From: Treponema berlinense | GTDB lineage: Bacteria; Spirochaetota; Spirochaetia; Treponematales; Treponemataceae | Length of the DNA: 64,000 bases | Assembly (NCBI RefSeq): GCF_900167025.1 | Contig: NZ_FUXC01000001.1 | Location: forward strand, 1 to 64,000 | Direction: 5' to 3' | Shown here: positions 8,288-15,948 of the stretch, one piece after another | How positions within the stretch are numbered: position 1 is the first letter of the stretch | How the letters are laid out: every line of letters begins with the position of its first letter | Program-made: the position numbers and the translations under genes | The notes under the pieces: generated by a model | What the model was told of the DNA's origin: nothing | The model's input: the letters and a program-made list of their open reading frames with translations, nothing else | Databases searched by the model: none

Positions 8288-9349
8288 TTATATTGCTATA
8301 TCTTCGAGTTTTGCTGTAATTCCTGTCTGTTCAAGCGCAGAGCGGATTTTTCCTGCAATTCCGTCTGAAATAAAAAGACCTTCCTTTGTCTGGCGTTCGT
8401 GATTGTTGTATTCGATTTCGCCGGGAACAAAGATTTCCTGAACTCCTTCGCGTTTTTGAGAGTTTTTTATGCGTTCGATTGTGATGTCGATATTTTGCTT
8501 GAAACTTTCGATGTCCGTAAAACGGGAAATGTCGATTGCTGCAAAGTTGTAGCCGATTTTGTCGGTGCATTCGGCTGTTGTGTCGCCTTGACCGTCCAAA
8601 ACTGAAGTTCCGCTCAAAAGTGTTGTCATTATAAAGACGATTAAATCAAGTCCGTAGCCTTTGTAACCTCCGAACGGCAGCTGAGGTCCGCCTCCTGTGA
8701 TTACGTCCGCCGGGTTTGTCGTTGTTTTTCCGTCCTTTGTCAAAGCCCAGTCGTCAGGAATTGATTTTCCTTCTGTGTAGGCGAAAAATATTTTGTTGAA
8801 GGCGACGTTGCTTGTCGCTGCGTCAAATACGATTGGCCGTTTTTTTCCTGCTGGAACTGCGACGCAGATTGGATTTGTTCCTAAAACCTTGTCGTATCCG
8901 CCGAATGGAGCTACTGCAAGTCCTGTCGAAGTAAATGCCATTCCAATCATATTTTCTGGCAGGGCGTCCATGGCGTAGTAGGCGGCAAAGCCAAAATGTG
9001 TGGCGTTGCGGACTGTTGTGATTGCAACTCCGTTCTTTTTTGCTTTTTCAATTGTTTTTGCCATTGCGATTTTTCCGGCAACAGAACCTGGCGCGTGGTC
9101 TGCGTCAAAAACTGTGGTTCCCGGTCCGTCTTGAACGATTTTTATTTGCGAATGAGGATTTATTTTTTTTGCGCGCATGAGTTTTGAATAGTTTTCTGTC
9201 TGAATAAGTCCGTGCGAATGGATTCCGCGCATTTCTGCCTGAACAAGGTTGTCTGCTACTGTGTCGGCTTCTTCTTTTTTTAAGCCTGATTTTTGAAAAA
9301 TTAAAGATTCAAGTTCCAGCATTTTTTTTGGATCTACGGTAAGGCTCAT
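8288..9349 (-). CDS. Malate/L-lactate dehydrogenase family (Ldh2-type) NAD(P)H oxidoreductase
   Basis: A 353-aa member of the Ldh_2 family, which includes ureidoglycolate, sulfolactate and 2,3-diketo-L-gulonate reductases and is unrelated to classical LDH/MDH. Signatures seen are MRGIHSHG near residue 40 (catalytic His), NATHFGFAAYY near 115, LGTNPICVAVP, FDAATSNVA and GGYKGYGL. Substrate is probably a 2-keto or 2-hydroxy acid; sequence alone does not decide which. CTGGAGGAATT read on the minus strand (GGAGG at 9354-9358) supports the ATG at 9349. It is the second minus-strand gene after the DUF763 gene, about 200 bp away. That AT-rich gap holds poly-T runs and no recognised feature. Confidence 0.85.
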   Translation of the reverse strand: MSLTVDPKKMLELESLIFQKSGLKKEEADTVADNLVQAEMRGIHSHGLIQTENYSKLMRAKKINPHSQIKIVQDGPGTTVFDADHAPGSVAGKIAMAKTIEKAKKNGVAITTVRNATHFGFAAYYAMDALPENMIGMAFTSTGLAVAPFGGYDKVLGTNPICVAVPAGKKRPIVFDAATSNVAFNKIFFAYTEGKSIPDDWALTKDGKTTTNPADVITGGGPQLPFGGYKGYGLDLIVFIMTTLLSGTSVLDGQGDTTAECTDKIGYNFAAIDISRFTDIESFKQNIDITIERIKNSQKREGVQEIFVPGEIEYNNHERQTKEGLFISDGIAGKIRSALEQTGITAKLEDIAI

Positions 9350-9553
9350 AATTCCTCCAGTTTTTTGAATTACACTGAGGCGGCTTTTTGTTGCAGAACT
9401 GTAAAATTGCTGTTTTTTTGAGCCGGAACAGTGTTTTTTTGTGAGTTTGACTTTATCACCAATTAAAAAAAATGAAAATATTTTTTTTACGGATTTTTTT
9501 ACGGACGTTTTATTTTTTTACGTTGAATTTTCTGAGGATTTAAAAACAAAAAG

Positions 9554-10852
9554 TCAGTCGTGGCAGGTTCTTCCGCCCCATTCTTTTGAGTGTTCGCGTT
9601 CGTGTGCGATTAGAGCGTCAAAATCGGCTTCTGGTTCGCAGTTTTCCTCGACATATCGGGCGGTTTTTTCAAGACGATACAGGCATTCGCTTTTTTCTGA
9701 ATAGCCCATTTTGCTTTCTTCTATTGATTCTCCGAGAATGCGGATGCTTTCGTCGTAAATTTTTGTAGTGACAGGAAAAGGATGACCGTCTTTTCCGCCA
9801 TGTGCAAAACTAAATCTTGCTGGATCTGTAAAGCGGCTTGGAGTTCCATAAATAACTTCGCTTACAAGAGTAAGGCTCTGCAAAGTTCTAGGGCCAAGGC
9901 CTGGAGTTAAGAGAAGGCTTTCGAAATCTGTATTTTCGCTTTCGTAAGCTGTGGCAAGAACTGCTCCGAGCCGTTTTAAATCTACATCTTCCGCGCGGAT
10001 TTCGTGATGAGATGGCATAACGAGGTTTCTGTCGTTTTTTATGAGAATTTGCGTTTTTTGCCATTCGTTGGAAATATTATTCTGATTTGAAGGCGGATTT
10101 TTATTTTTTTCTGCATCATCAAAAAGTTCAAGCTGAAGGCTTTCGCTACCGCCCATTTTTTTTACTTCGCGAATTATGCGGTCTGGATTTTCCTGCGTCA
10201 GGCTTAAAATTTTGGAGCGTGTGGAAGAAGCGTTTATGTCGGTCAAATTTAAAATCAGCCCCTGGTTTTCGCCAGTTACACCAGTATGCGGATTTTCGAC
10301 AAAACTTCTGAGTTTTTCCGATGACCAGTGGTAGCGGCGCGCTTTTTTTTCGCTTACGTTCATTCCTTGCTGCACTACTGTCCAGTCGCCCTGGTCGCTC
10401 AAAATAAAATTATGCTGGTAAAGCTGAAAACCGTCCTGAAGGGCAGTGCCGTCGACTTTTGCGGCAAGCTTGGAGCAGTTTATGAGCTTGTTTCCGTCCA
10501 TTCCGGTCATGTCGGCAAGAATTTGAAGCTCTTCCGGCGTGCGCCTGCTGTACTTTCCTCGTCCACCGCAGACGACAATTCCAAGTTCTTTTGCACGCCG
10601 GTTAAGTCCGCGTTTTAAGGCATACATTACGCTTGTTGTGATTCCGGAAGAATGCCAGTCCATTCCCAAAACGGCGCCCAGGCTTTGAAACCACAGCGGA
10701 TCGCTCAGCCTGATTAAAACTTCTTTTTTTCCATATTTTAAGACAAGGGCTTCTATAATCAGAGTGCCGAGCCTCATCATTCTGTCGGCAAGCCATTTTG
10801 GAACAGTTCCCGTGTGCAGCGGTAAATCCGCATAACCTGAACGCTTTATCAT
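9554..10852 (-). CDS. DUF763 domain protein
   Basis: A 432-aa protein recognised as DUF763, a family best known from archaea and scattered bacteria, with no established function. The conserved N-terminal half starts MIKRSGYADLPLHTGTVPKWL and continues GMDWHSSGITTSVMYALKRGLNRRAKELG. It includes a GGRGKYSRRTPEEL block and the ordered acidic/aromatic motif DGFQLYQHNFIL. The C-terminal part has LLTPGLGPRTLQSLTLVSEVIYG (near residues 310-332), which resembles a helix-hairpin-helix DNA-binding motif, followed by the invariant-looking HGGKDGHPFPV. A DNA-related role is an inference from that motif. No signal peptide or membrane segment is present, and no ribosome site precedes the ATG at 10852. The gene stands alone on the minus strand. 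Confidence 0.8.
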   Translation of the reverse strand: MIKRSGYADLPLHTGTVPKWLADRMMRLGTLIIEALVLKYGKKEVLIRLSDPLWFQSLGAVLGMDWHSSGITTSVMYALKRGLNRRAKELGIVVCGGRGKYSRRTPEELQILADMTGMDGNKLINCSKLAAKVDGTALQDGFQLYQHNFILSDQGDWTVVQQGMNVSEKKARRYHWSSEKLRSFVENPHTGVTGENQGLILNLTDINASSTRSKILSLTQENPDRIIREVKKMGGSESLQLELFDDAEKNKNPPSNQNNISNEWQKTQILIKNDRNLVMPSHHEIRAEDVDLKRLGAVLATAYESENTDFESLLLTPGLGPRTLQSLTLVSEVIYGTPSRFTDPARFSFAHGGKDGHPFPVTTKIYDESIRILGESIEESKMGYSEKSECLYRLEKTARYVEENCEPEADFDALIAHEREHSKEWGGRTCHD

Positions 10853-10963
10853 AAAATTAACTGTTTAATTAAAACAAGCAAAAATAAAACTCAAAAAAAG
10901 TTTTTTCATAAAAAAGTCTAGCATAAAACGCAAAAACTGTCAGAGTTTTTTATAAAAAATTTT

Positions 10964-11053
10964 GAGCGCAATTAGCGCACAAACCCGTCTTGCATGGTTT
11001 TATTCCTTCGCTGCGCTTCGGAACGGCTTTGCCGCCATTCCAGCCGGGGCTAG
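10964..11053 (-). repeat. Modular intergenic repeat, short copy
   Basis: On the minus strand it reads AGCCCCGGCTGGAAT, hairpin GGCGGCAAAGCCG, then GCGCAGCGAAGG and ends near GGGTTTGTGCGC, matching the frame of the copies at 15737 and 26690. It lies in the divergent gap between the DUF763 gene and the phosphatase gene. Confidence 0.55.
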
Positions 11054-11132
11054 TTTTTTCCGTATAAAACGCAAGTTATTTTCTTTTTTTTATGATTTGG
11101 ATTTTTTCATTTTTTTGTATAAAATCACTTTT

Positions 11133-11600
11133 ATGCTAAAAATACTATTTGTTTGCCACGGAAACATCTGCCGTTCGCCAATGGCAGAAATGTTTATGAA
11201 AAACCTTGTAAAAAATTCCGGACTTGAAAAAGAATTTTTTATCGAAAGCGCAGCCTGCCGCACAGACGAAATCGGAAATCCGATTCACCGCGGAACAGTT
11301 TTAAAATTAAAAGAAAAAAATGTTCCTTTTACGGATCATCGCGCCCGGCTTATAACGCAGGAAGATTATGGCTTTTATGATTTAATAATCGCAATGGACG
11401 AAGAAAACATGGGCGACCTCAAGCGGAAATTTGCAGACGACAAAGAAAATAAATGCCACAAACTGCTTGAATATGCCGGACTGTCCAGAGACGTAGCGGA
11501 TCCCTGGTATACAGGAAATTTCGACGCCACTTGGAGCGATGTGGAAAAAGGCTGCAAAGCGCTGCTAACTTCTCTAAAAACTCCAGAATCCGCACAATAA
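11133..11600 (+). CDS. Low-molecular-weight protein-tyrosine phosphatase
   Basis: A 155-aa cytoplasmic phosphatase of the LMW-PTP/arsenate-reductase fold. The P-loop CX5R is CHGNICRS at residues 8-15 (nucleophile C8, R14), and the general-acid loop DPWY is at 123-126. The length is typical of the family. The start ATG at 11133 places the P-loop at its normal position; longer in-frame readings run back through a repeat. No Shine-Dalgarno site is visible and a TATAAA box (11118-11123) lies ten bases before the ATG, so the message may be nearly leaderless. Physiological substrate unknown; a Ser/Thr kinase gene lies elsewhere in the window, but no tyrosine kinase was seen. Confidence 0.9.
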   Translation: MLKILFVCHGNICRSPMAEMFMKNLVKNSGLEKEFFIESAACRTDEIGNPIHRGTVLKLKEKNVPFTDHRARLITQEDYGFYDLIIAMDEENMGDLKRKFADDKENKCHKLLEYAGLSRDVADPWYTGNFDATWSDVEKGCKALLTSLKTPESAQ

Positions 11601-11712
11601 TTAAAAAAAGCACACGCAATAAAAATTTGCAAGACATTCTCTCATTTTTAGAAAGCGTTTACAACAAATAGAATCGGATTATTTTTGAACTAAAACGAAA
11701 AAAAGGGAAAAC

Positions 11713-11757
11713 AAAAAAGGGAAAGCGAAACCTTAAAAAGAGATTTGCTTTCCCTTT
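11713..11757 (-). terminator. Terminator for the minus-strand gene ending at 11800
   Basis: GGGAAAGC (11719-11726) pairs with GCTTTCCC (11747-11754). On the minus strand the stem is followed by six T residues. Confidence 0.65.
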
Positions 11758-11799
11758 CAATCCTTATCTCTTCCTAAGAGGGAAGAATGTTAGAAATTT

Positions 11800-12258
11800 T
11801 TATCTTACGTTGTCTATTTCATTCTCCCAAACAATTGGGTTAGAACCATCAACAGGAACAGCAGATTTCAAATATGAATCTTTAGGGAAATACCATGTTT
11901 CCTTCAAAGTTGAGTTTTTTGAAACCATAGCATATCTGCCAATTTTTGCTTCCTGAACTGCAAAATTAGAATCCGTTGTCGTTGTAATAACTTTGTCAGT
12001 TCCTTCTGATGAACTTGACGAGGCTTTCAATGTTATAGATCCATCAGCGATTTTCTTTACTCTTGAGTCATCATCATCAGTAATCTCTGTAACAGTCTTT
12101 TCTTTAGCAGAGTTTGCCACGACAGTCTTTCCTGTTGTTTTTGACCAACTAGCAGCCTCTTTTTCACTCACATCAAAATCACCAGCATCTGTTGTAAAAT
12201 CAGATGAAAGAACATTTTTGTAATATGAAATAAAGAGACCTCTTTTAAAAATTGCCAC
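11800..12258 (-). CDS. Hypothetical protein, possible N-terminally truncated surface protein
   Basis: A 152-aa reading frame I do not recognise. It starts only at GTG (12258), has no convincing ribosome site, and its N-terminus is neither a signal peptide nor a typical cytoplasmic start. The middle is very rich in Thr, Ser, Asp and Lys, resembling a secreted or surface-exposed linker. The C-terminus ends in an acidic/aromatic string (WENEIDNVR) faintly like the C-terminus of the lipoprotein encoded divergently at 12437 (EWDDVQY). A proper terminator follows, so the 3' end looks genuine. It may be the tail of a once longer lipoprotein whose signal sequence was lost, or a fast-evolving gene. 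An in-frame stop lies 33 bases upstream of the GTG. Confidence 0.4.
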   Translation of the reverse strand: MAIFKRGLFISYYKNVLSSDFTTDAGDFDVSEKEAASWSKTTGKTVVANSAKEKTVTEITDDDDSRVKKIADGSITLKASSSSSEGTDKVITTTTDSNFAVQEAKIGRYAMVSKNSTLKETWYFPKDSYLKSAVPVDGSNPIVWENEIDNVR

Positions 12259-12309
12259 ATAAAGGATTTCTTGAAAAAAAATAAAAACTCAAGATTATTT
12301 CAGCATTTA

Positions 12310-12337
12310 TTGACTAAAAAAATCTTTGCTTTATAAT
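12310..12337 (+). promoter_or_regulatory. Strong sigma-70 promoter for the lipoprotein gene at 12437
   Basis: TTGACT (12310-12315), 16-bp spacer, perfect TATAAT (12332-12337). Leader of about 90 nt with AAGGAGA before the ATG. Confidence 0.65.
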
Positions 12338-12436
12338 CCATTATATAATTCTTATATTGGCTGTAATTTTGAAAAATTGCGTTAAAATATAAGAAAATAA
12401 AAAGCCTTGCAAAAGGCAGTTTCAAGGAGATTAAAT

Positions 12437-13342
12437 ATGAAACTTTCAAAGATCCTTTTTAGTAGCGCAGTTCTTGCCGCACTTGTATTTGGTTTTGCGT
12501 CGTGCAAAGAAGACGAGGATGAGCATGACCTTCTCGAAGTATCTGGCTCTACAGCTTCTGTAGATTACACAAATGAAACAGCAACTATGCAGAGAGGTTT
12601 TGTTTCTACAAGAACTAACCACAGAGCTGCTGTTGCTGTATTTACAATTGACACAAAAGCAAGCACTAAAGATGCAGGAAATTTAGGTTTCCTTTTTGAT
12701 GTTGTAAAAACTTCAGCTTCTGATCATAAAACAGCGAATGACGGTGTTACAGTTGATACTTATAGCTTTGGAAATGTAACAGTAAACTATAACGGCACTA
12801 ATTTAAGAACATATGTTTCTTTGTTTAAAGGTGTTGCTACAAAAGATGCAAACGGAAACAGCCTTCTTGATGATAGTAGCAATTTCAAGGGCGCTGACGG
12901 AAAAGTGGCTTCTCCTTCGGGTAATGGTGTAACTTCAGCAAAAGAAACAGAATGTTTAAAGACTTGGACATCTCTTTCTGGCATTAAAGCTGATTCAAAT
13001 GGACTTTTGAAAGTTGCTGTAGTTGTTACGCCTGTTGCTCCAACATCAGATGATGCTAACGGCAGCTATTCAGTTAACTTCTATGATGCAAGCTCTGTTT
13101 TATCTTCTGGATCAAAAAGCGATCCTTCTTCATGGGTAAGCTCATCTGCAAAATCTCTCGTTTCTGCAACTGTTGCTGCAAGCTGGACTGCAAAAGCTTC
13201 AACAGAAGAAAGCAAACTGCCACAGAGCCTGATTGCGTTCTATGCGGCTGTAAAACCGACATCAACTTTTGTTGGAAACATTAATCTTCCTTATATTCAG
13301 AACGAAGCTGAAGTTATTGAATGGGATGATGTTCAGTACTAA
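12437..13342 (+). CDS. Putative exported lipoprotein
   Basis: A 301-aa protein with a spirochaete-style lipoprotein signal: MKLSKILF, a hydrophobic core, and lipobox FASC with the lipidated Cys at residue 24, then an acidic stretch (KEDEDEHD). The mature part is rich in Ser, Thr, Ala and Val with alternating hydrophobic residues, as in beta-rich secreted proteins. I recognise no domain. The ATG at 12437 is preceded by AAGGAGA (12424-12430) and a very good promoter, so strong expression is likely. A hairpin terminator follows at 13356. A major surface or periplasmic lipoprotein is a reasonable guess, but there is no direct evidence for its function. Confidence 0.75.
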   Translation: MKLSKILFSSAVLAALVFGFASCKEDEDEHDLLEVSGSTASVDYTNETATMQRGFVSTRTNHRAAVAVFTIDTKASTKDAGNLGFLFDVVKTSASDHKTANDGVTVDTYSFGNVTVNYNGTNLRTYVSLFKGVATKDANGNSLLDDSSNFKGADGKVASPSGNGVTSAKETECLKTWTSLSGIKADSNGLLKVAVVVTPVAPTSDDANGSYSVNFYDASSVLSSGSKSDPSSWVSSSAKSLVSATVAASWTAKASTEESKLPQSLIAFYAAVKPTSTFVGNINLPYIQNEAEVIEWDDVQY

Positions 13343-13355
13343 TTGATATTGAAGA

Positions 13356-13393
13356 AGAAACGTTTTCCGTCTTGGAGAGCGTTTCTTTTTTTA
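13356..13393 (+). terminator. Terminator after the lipoprotein gene
   Basis: AGAAACG (13356-13362) pairs with CGTTTCT (13380-13386), followed by six T residues. The next gene's ribosome site begins five bases later. Confidence 0.65.
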
Positions 13394-13414
13394 TTTTCAG
13401 GAGATTTATCTATA

Positions 13415-13747
13415 ATGAGAAAAACTATTGGTTTCGGCATTACGGTGGCTTTTTTGGTGTGTGCCTTTTCGTCTTGCGCTTCGACAAAAAATCTTCCTAA
13501 TATGGATACTCGAAGAGATGTCGGAACAAAAACTGAAGAAATTTTGTCAAAAAATGAAGATTTGACTTATTTTGATGCTGTATATACAAAAGAAGGGCAG
13601 CTCCGTATTTTTATAAATACAAAAGACGGCGACATTACCGACGAGCTTGTTTCAAAAATAAAGAAAGAAGTTTCTGAAGAGAACAATGTTCCAGTTGATA
13701 GAATTGTTGTGCTAAAATTTATTGACTATGAAAAAAACGGAAAGTAA
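13415..13747 (+). CDS. Small putative lipoprotein
   Basis: A 110-aa protein with signal MRKTIGFGITVAFLVCAF and lipobox FSSC (Cys at residue 21). The mature part is about 90 residues, mixed alpha/beta in character, with a conserved-looking segment LTYFDAVYTKEGQLRIFINT and ending in a charged tail. I recognise no family. The ATG at 13415 follows CAGGAGA (13398-13404); the reading frame extending further upstream overlaps the previous gene's terminator and is not used. It sits between a larger lipoprotein and an outer-membrane protease gene, so all three neighbours act outside the cytoplasm. Confidence 0.7.
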   Translation: MRKTIGFGITVAFLVCAFSSCASTKNLPNMDTRRDVGTKTEEILSKNEDLTYFDAVYTKEGQLRIFINTKDGDITDELVSKIKKEVSEENNVPVDRIVVLKFIDYEKNGK

Positions 13748-13786
13748 TATTTTTGCATTAGAAACAAGCCTTGAGTTTTATTCTTT

Positions 13787-14731
13787 ATGAGAAAAATATT
13801 TCTTGTATTTGCTGTTTTCTTTATTTCACACTTAGTCTTTTCAAAACCGTTTTCAATTTCTATCACATCGAATGTTTTTCTTTCGAAATCAGAAGTAAAA
13901 GAGCTGGTTTATACAGAATCAGTATCTGAGAAGTTAAGCGAGCTTGTCTGGGAAGAAAGTCCTGTTGTAAAAGTGGGGCTTTCTTCTTCAATAATTTTTA
14001 AGAATATAAATTTGAATATGAATTTTGCAAGCGCGATTCCTTATGAATGTGGAAATATGTACGATTCTGATTGGAATTTAAGTGGGTTAAAGACGACTTA
14101 TTCTATCCATGAGCAAAATTTAAAAAATGACATTTCCTGCGGTGTAGAATTTCTATATGACTTTGAAATTCTTAATGGATTTTTTAATCTTTTGCCTGGA
14201 TTTTCTTTAAATTATAATTATATAGCTTTCGAAGGAAGAAATGGATATGGCTGGTATGGTGGCTGGCAGTATTCCAAAACAGGGAAAGACGAATCTTGGA
14301 ACAGTGAAAATGCACGGCGTGCGAAAAAAGTTGCTGGAATCGATTATAATAAGCAGGATGTAAGCTGCTTTTTATCGCTTTATTCAGGCATAAAGCTTAA
14401 TGATTTGTATTTAAAGTTAGGATTCAGTTTTTCTCCATTCTCTTTTTATGATGTGAATGATTACCATCATGGTGCGACTGGAAGCGGTTTTGACAACGAA
14501 TATATTTTTTATAGCAATTTTAAACGCATAAAAGTTGATTTTGGCGGAAGTTACAAGTTTTCAAAATATTTTATGCTTGACGTTGAGGGAATATTTGAGA
14601 AGCAGTTTTTGGATTATGGCGATATGTATTCAAACTATTATACAGAAAAATTGACAAAGACAAAGCAAAAAAGCGGAATTGAATTTTATGATTTTTCAGT
14701 AAAAATTGGATTTAACTTTCTTGTTTTATAG
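13787..14731 (+). CDS. Omptin-family outer-membrane protease (OmpT/Pla-like)
   Basis: A 314-aa beta-barrel aspartic-type surface protease. A Sec signal (MRKIFLVFAVFFISHLVFS) precedes the mature barrel, which has the length of enterobacterial omptins. Active-site signatures are GNMYDSDW (D93, D95), matching GNMVDQDW of OmpT (D83/D85), and NDYH (D225, H227), matching the DEH that holds OmpT D210/H212. The end, GIEFYDFSVKIGFNF, matches the last OmpT strand (GIENYNFITTAGLKY). Alternating aromatic/hydrophobic strands fill the rest. All four catalytic positions are kept, so activity is likely; omptins cleave between basic residues, but specificity here is inference. The start at 13787 has no obvious Shine-Dalgarno site. 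It lies 39 bp after the small lipoprotein gene, probably in one transcript. Confidence 0.8.
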   Translation: MRKIFLVFAVFFISHLVFSKPFSISITSNVFLSKSEVKELVYTESVSEKLSELVWEESPVVKVGLSSSIIFKNINLNMNFASAIPYECGNMYDSDWNLSGLKTTYSIHEQNLKNDISCGVEFLYDFEILNGFFNLLPGFSLNYNYIAFEGRNGYGWYGGWQYSKTGKDESWNSENARRAKKVAGIDYNKQDVSCFLSLYSGIKLNDLYLKLGFSFSPFSFYDVNDYHHGATGSGFDNEYIFYSNFKRIKVDFGGSYKFSKYFMLDVEGIFEKQFLDYGDMYSNYYTEKLTKTKQKSGIEFYDFSVKIGFNFLVL

Positions 14732-14820
14732 CTTTAATTTCGGCAGAGAAAAGTTTTAAAAGCAAACTCTTTTAGTATGCAAGATAAATCCGTTCGTACA
14801 ATAATTACAGAAATAAAAAC

Positions 14821-15510
14821 TTAGTTTTCGCCAGTTTTTAAATTCGTAACCTGTTCCAAAGAAAGACCTGTAACAGAAGCAATCTGTTCGATAGTTCCAA
14901 GATTCGCAGCAATCATCTTTTTTGCAGTTTCGATAGTCTTTTCGTTAGCAATGTCTTGAGCCATATCTTGCGCCAAATATCTTGCCTGCAGCTTAATCTC
15001 CTGTTCGATTGTCATATATCTGTGCCTCCACTGGGCATTCATTTTTACACGCTCAACCAACGCGGACAATCTGTCTGTAAAGTTGTCGTCCGAGTTTTTT
15101 CCGCATAGATACCTAAAAAATGAATGGTTAAAATAAAATGCAAAAATAGTGCATTTTATTTAACTGACAGTTTTCTTTGAAAACTGTCTTGATAAAAATG
15201 TCCACAACGTGGACGGAATTGCATTCCTTGAAAAATGAAGTTTCCTGCGTCATGCAATTTTTAAGAACATATTCTCTGACTGCATTTTATCATACATAGC
15301 CGCGTTAAAAAAGATGTTGACCGTCCCGTCGTTCATGAGTATATTTTTGTCTTCCTCCGCCCTATAGCGGAACGTGTAGACCGGAAGCCTGTGCCCGGAG
15401 GCGTCCCCAAGGCACAAAAAAATCACGTAGCTGTCTTTTAGCGCGCTGTATTCCTGCCCGGACTGGATGCTGTCCACGTCTAATTGTAAGCGGTTGTCAA
15501 CTTTTGACAT
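14821..15510 (-). pseudogene. Decayed Rpn/PD-(D/E)XK nuclease-family transposase-like gene
   Basis: Two minus-strand fragments belong to one family. The upstream piece (15510-15250) encodes the middle of a PDDEXK_2/Rpn recombination-promoting nuclease, recognisable from YSALKDSYVIF, the LPVYTFRYR block, and an ILMNDG...IFFNAAMYDKM block. The downstream piece (about 15150-14821) encodes the usual C-terminus FFRYLCGKNSDDNFTDRLSALVERVK, the HRYMTIEQE region and a final EQIASVTGLSLEQV motif. The N-terminal nuclease core with the catalytic acidic residues is missing. The two pieces are separated by about 100 bp of non-coding hairpin-forming sequence. The upstream fragment is more GC-rich than its surroundings, consistent with transfer. 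Fragment identity is secure; any residual expression is doubtful. Confidence 0.75.
15131..15227. repeat. Cluster of four perfect hairpins inside the nuclease pseudogene
   Basis: In 97 bp there are four perfect inverted repeats: a 12-bp stem AAATAAAATGCA with a 7-nt loop (15131-15161); a 10-bp stem GACAGTTTTC with loop TTT (15166-15188); GTCCAC-AAC-GTGGAC (15200-15214); and, directly abutting, GGAAT-TGC-ATTCC (15215-15227). They split an otherwise continuous protein homology. No terminal T-run pattern makes all four look like terminators. Confidence 0.75.
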
Positions 15511-15608
15511 TTTTTGAGGAAAAAAGTTGATTTGTTTTTTTTAATTGTAATATCAAATTGCAAGTGGTTGTCGGTTTTTTTGATTATAACAGTGTTTCTT
15601 CCTCTTTT

Positions 15609-15671
15609 AGCAGGAAGTCCTTTCCATCTCTAACCGGAATTACATTCCTGCTCCAGCAGGAAGCCCTTTCC
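15609..15671. repeat. Direct repeat and hairpins upstream of the pseudogene
   Basis: AGCAGGAAG(T/C)CCTTTCC occurs at 15609-15625 and 15655-15671, 46 bp apart. Between them lie GGAATTACATTCC, a near copy of the GGAATTGCATTCC hairpin at 15215, and TTCCTGCT-CC-AGCAGGAA, a perfect 8-bp inverted repeat. No gene is seen in 15511-15948. Confidence 0.6.
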
Positions 15672-15736
15672 GCTTAGAACAAAAAGCATTTTCCTATTAG
15701 AACAGGAAGAAAAAATGCCGCATTTGCGGAAAAACT

Positions 15737-15849
15737 TAGCCCGGATCGGAACGGCGCGGAGCGTTCAAAGGGCGGAAAAGTTTTCCGCCTTTTGAATGGA
15801 GCTTAAGCGGAACCGTGCAGAAGCCGGTTTGTGGTTGTGGTGCGCTCCT
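15737..15849 (+). repeat. Modular intergenic repeat
   Basis: Frame TAGCCCGGATCGGAACG, GCGGAGCG, hairpin, TGGAGCTTAAGCGGAAC, GTGCAGAAGCCGG, GTGCGCTCC. The hairpin is a 16-bp inverted repeat (15764-15779 with 15781-15796) having a single G-T pair. It faces the KDPG aldolase gene tail to tail. Confidence 0.7.
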
Positions 15850-15858
15850 TTAAAATAA

Positions 15859-15897
15859 AAAAAGAGAAGCACTGGATTTTTTAGCACTTCTCTTTTT
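15859..15897. terminator. Bidirectional terminator beyond the KDPG aldolase gene
   Basis: AAAAAGAGAAG (15859-15869) is perfectly complementary to CTTCTCTTTTT (15887-15897), giving T-runs on both strands; it serves the minus-strand gene ending at 15949. Confidence 0.75.
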
Positions 15898-15948
15898 GAA
15901 GTCAGGAGACTAGCCCCTGAGTTTTGTCATATGTTTTTTGTGAAAAAC

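Noticed and set aside
14821-15510. Two separate small intact genes
   Set aside because: Both fragments align to successive parts of the same Rpn/PD-(D/E)XK family and lack the nuclease core, so they are treated as one pseudogene.
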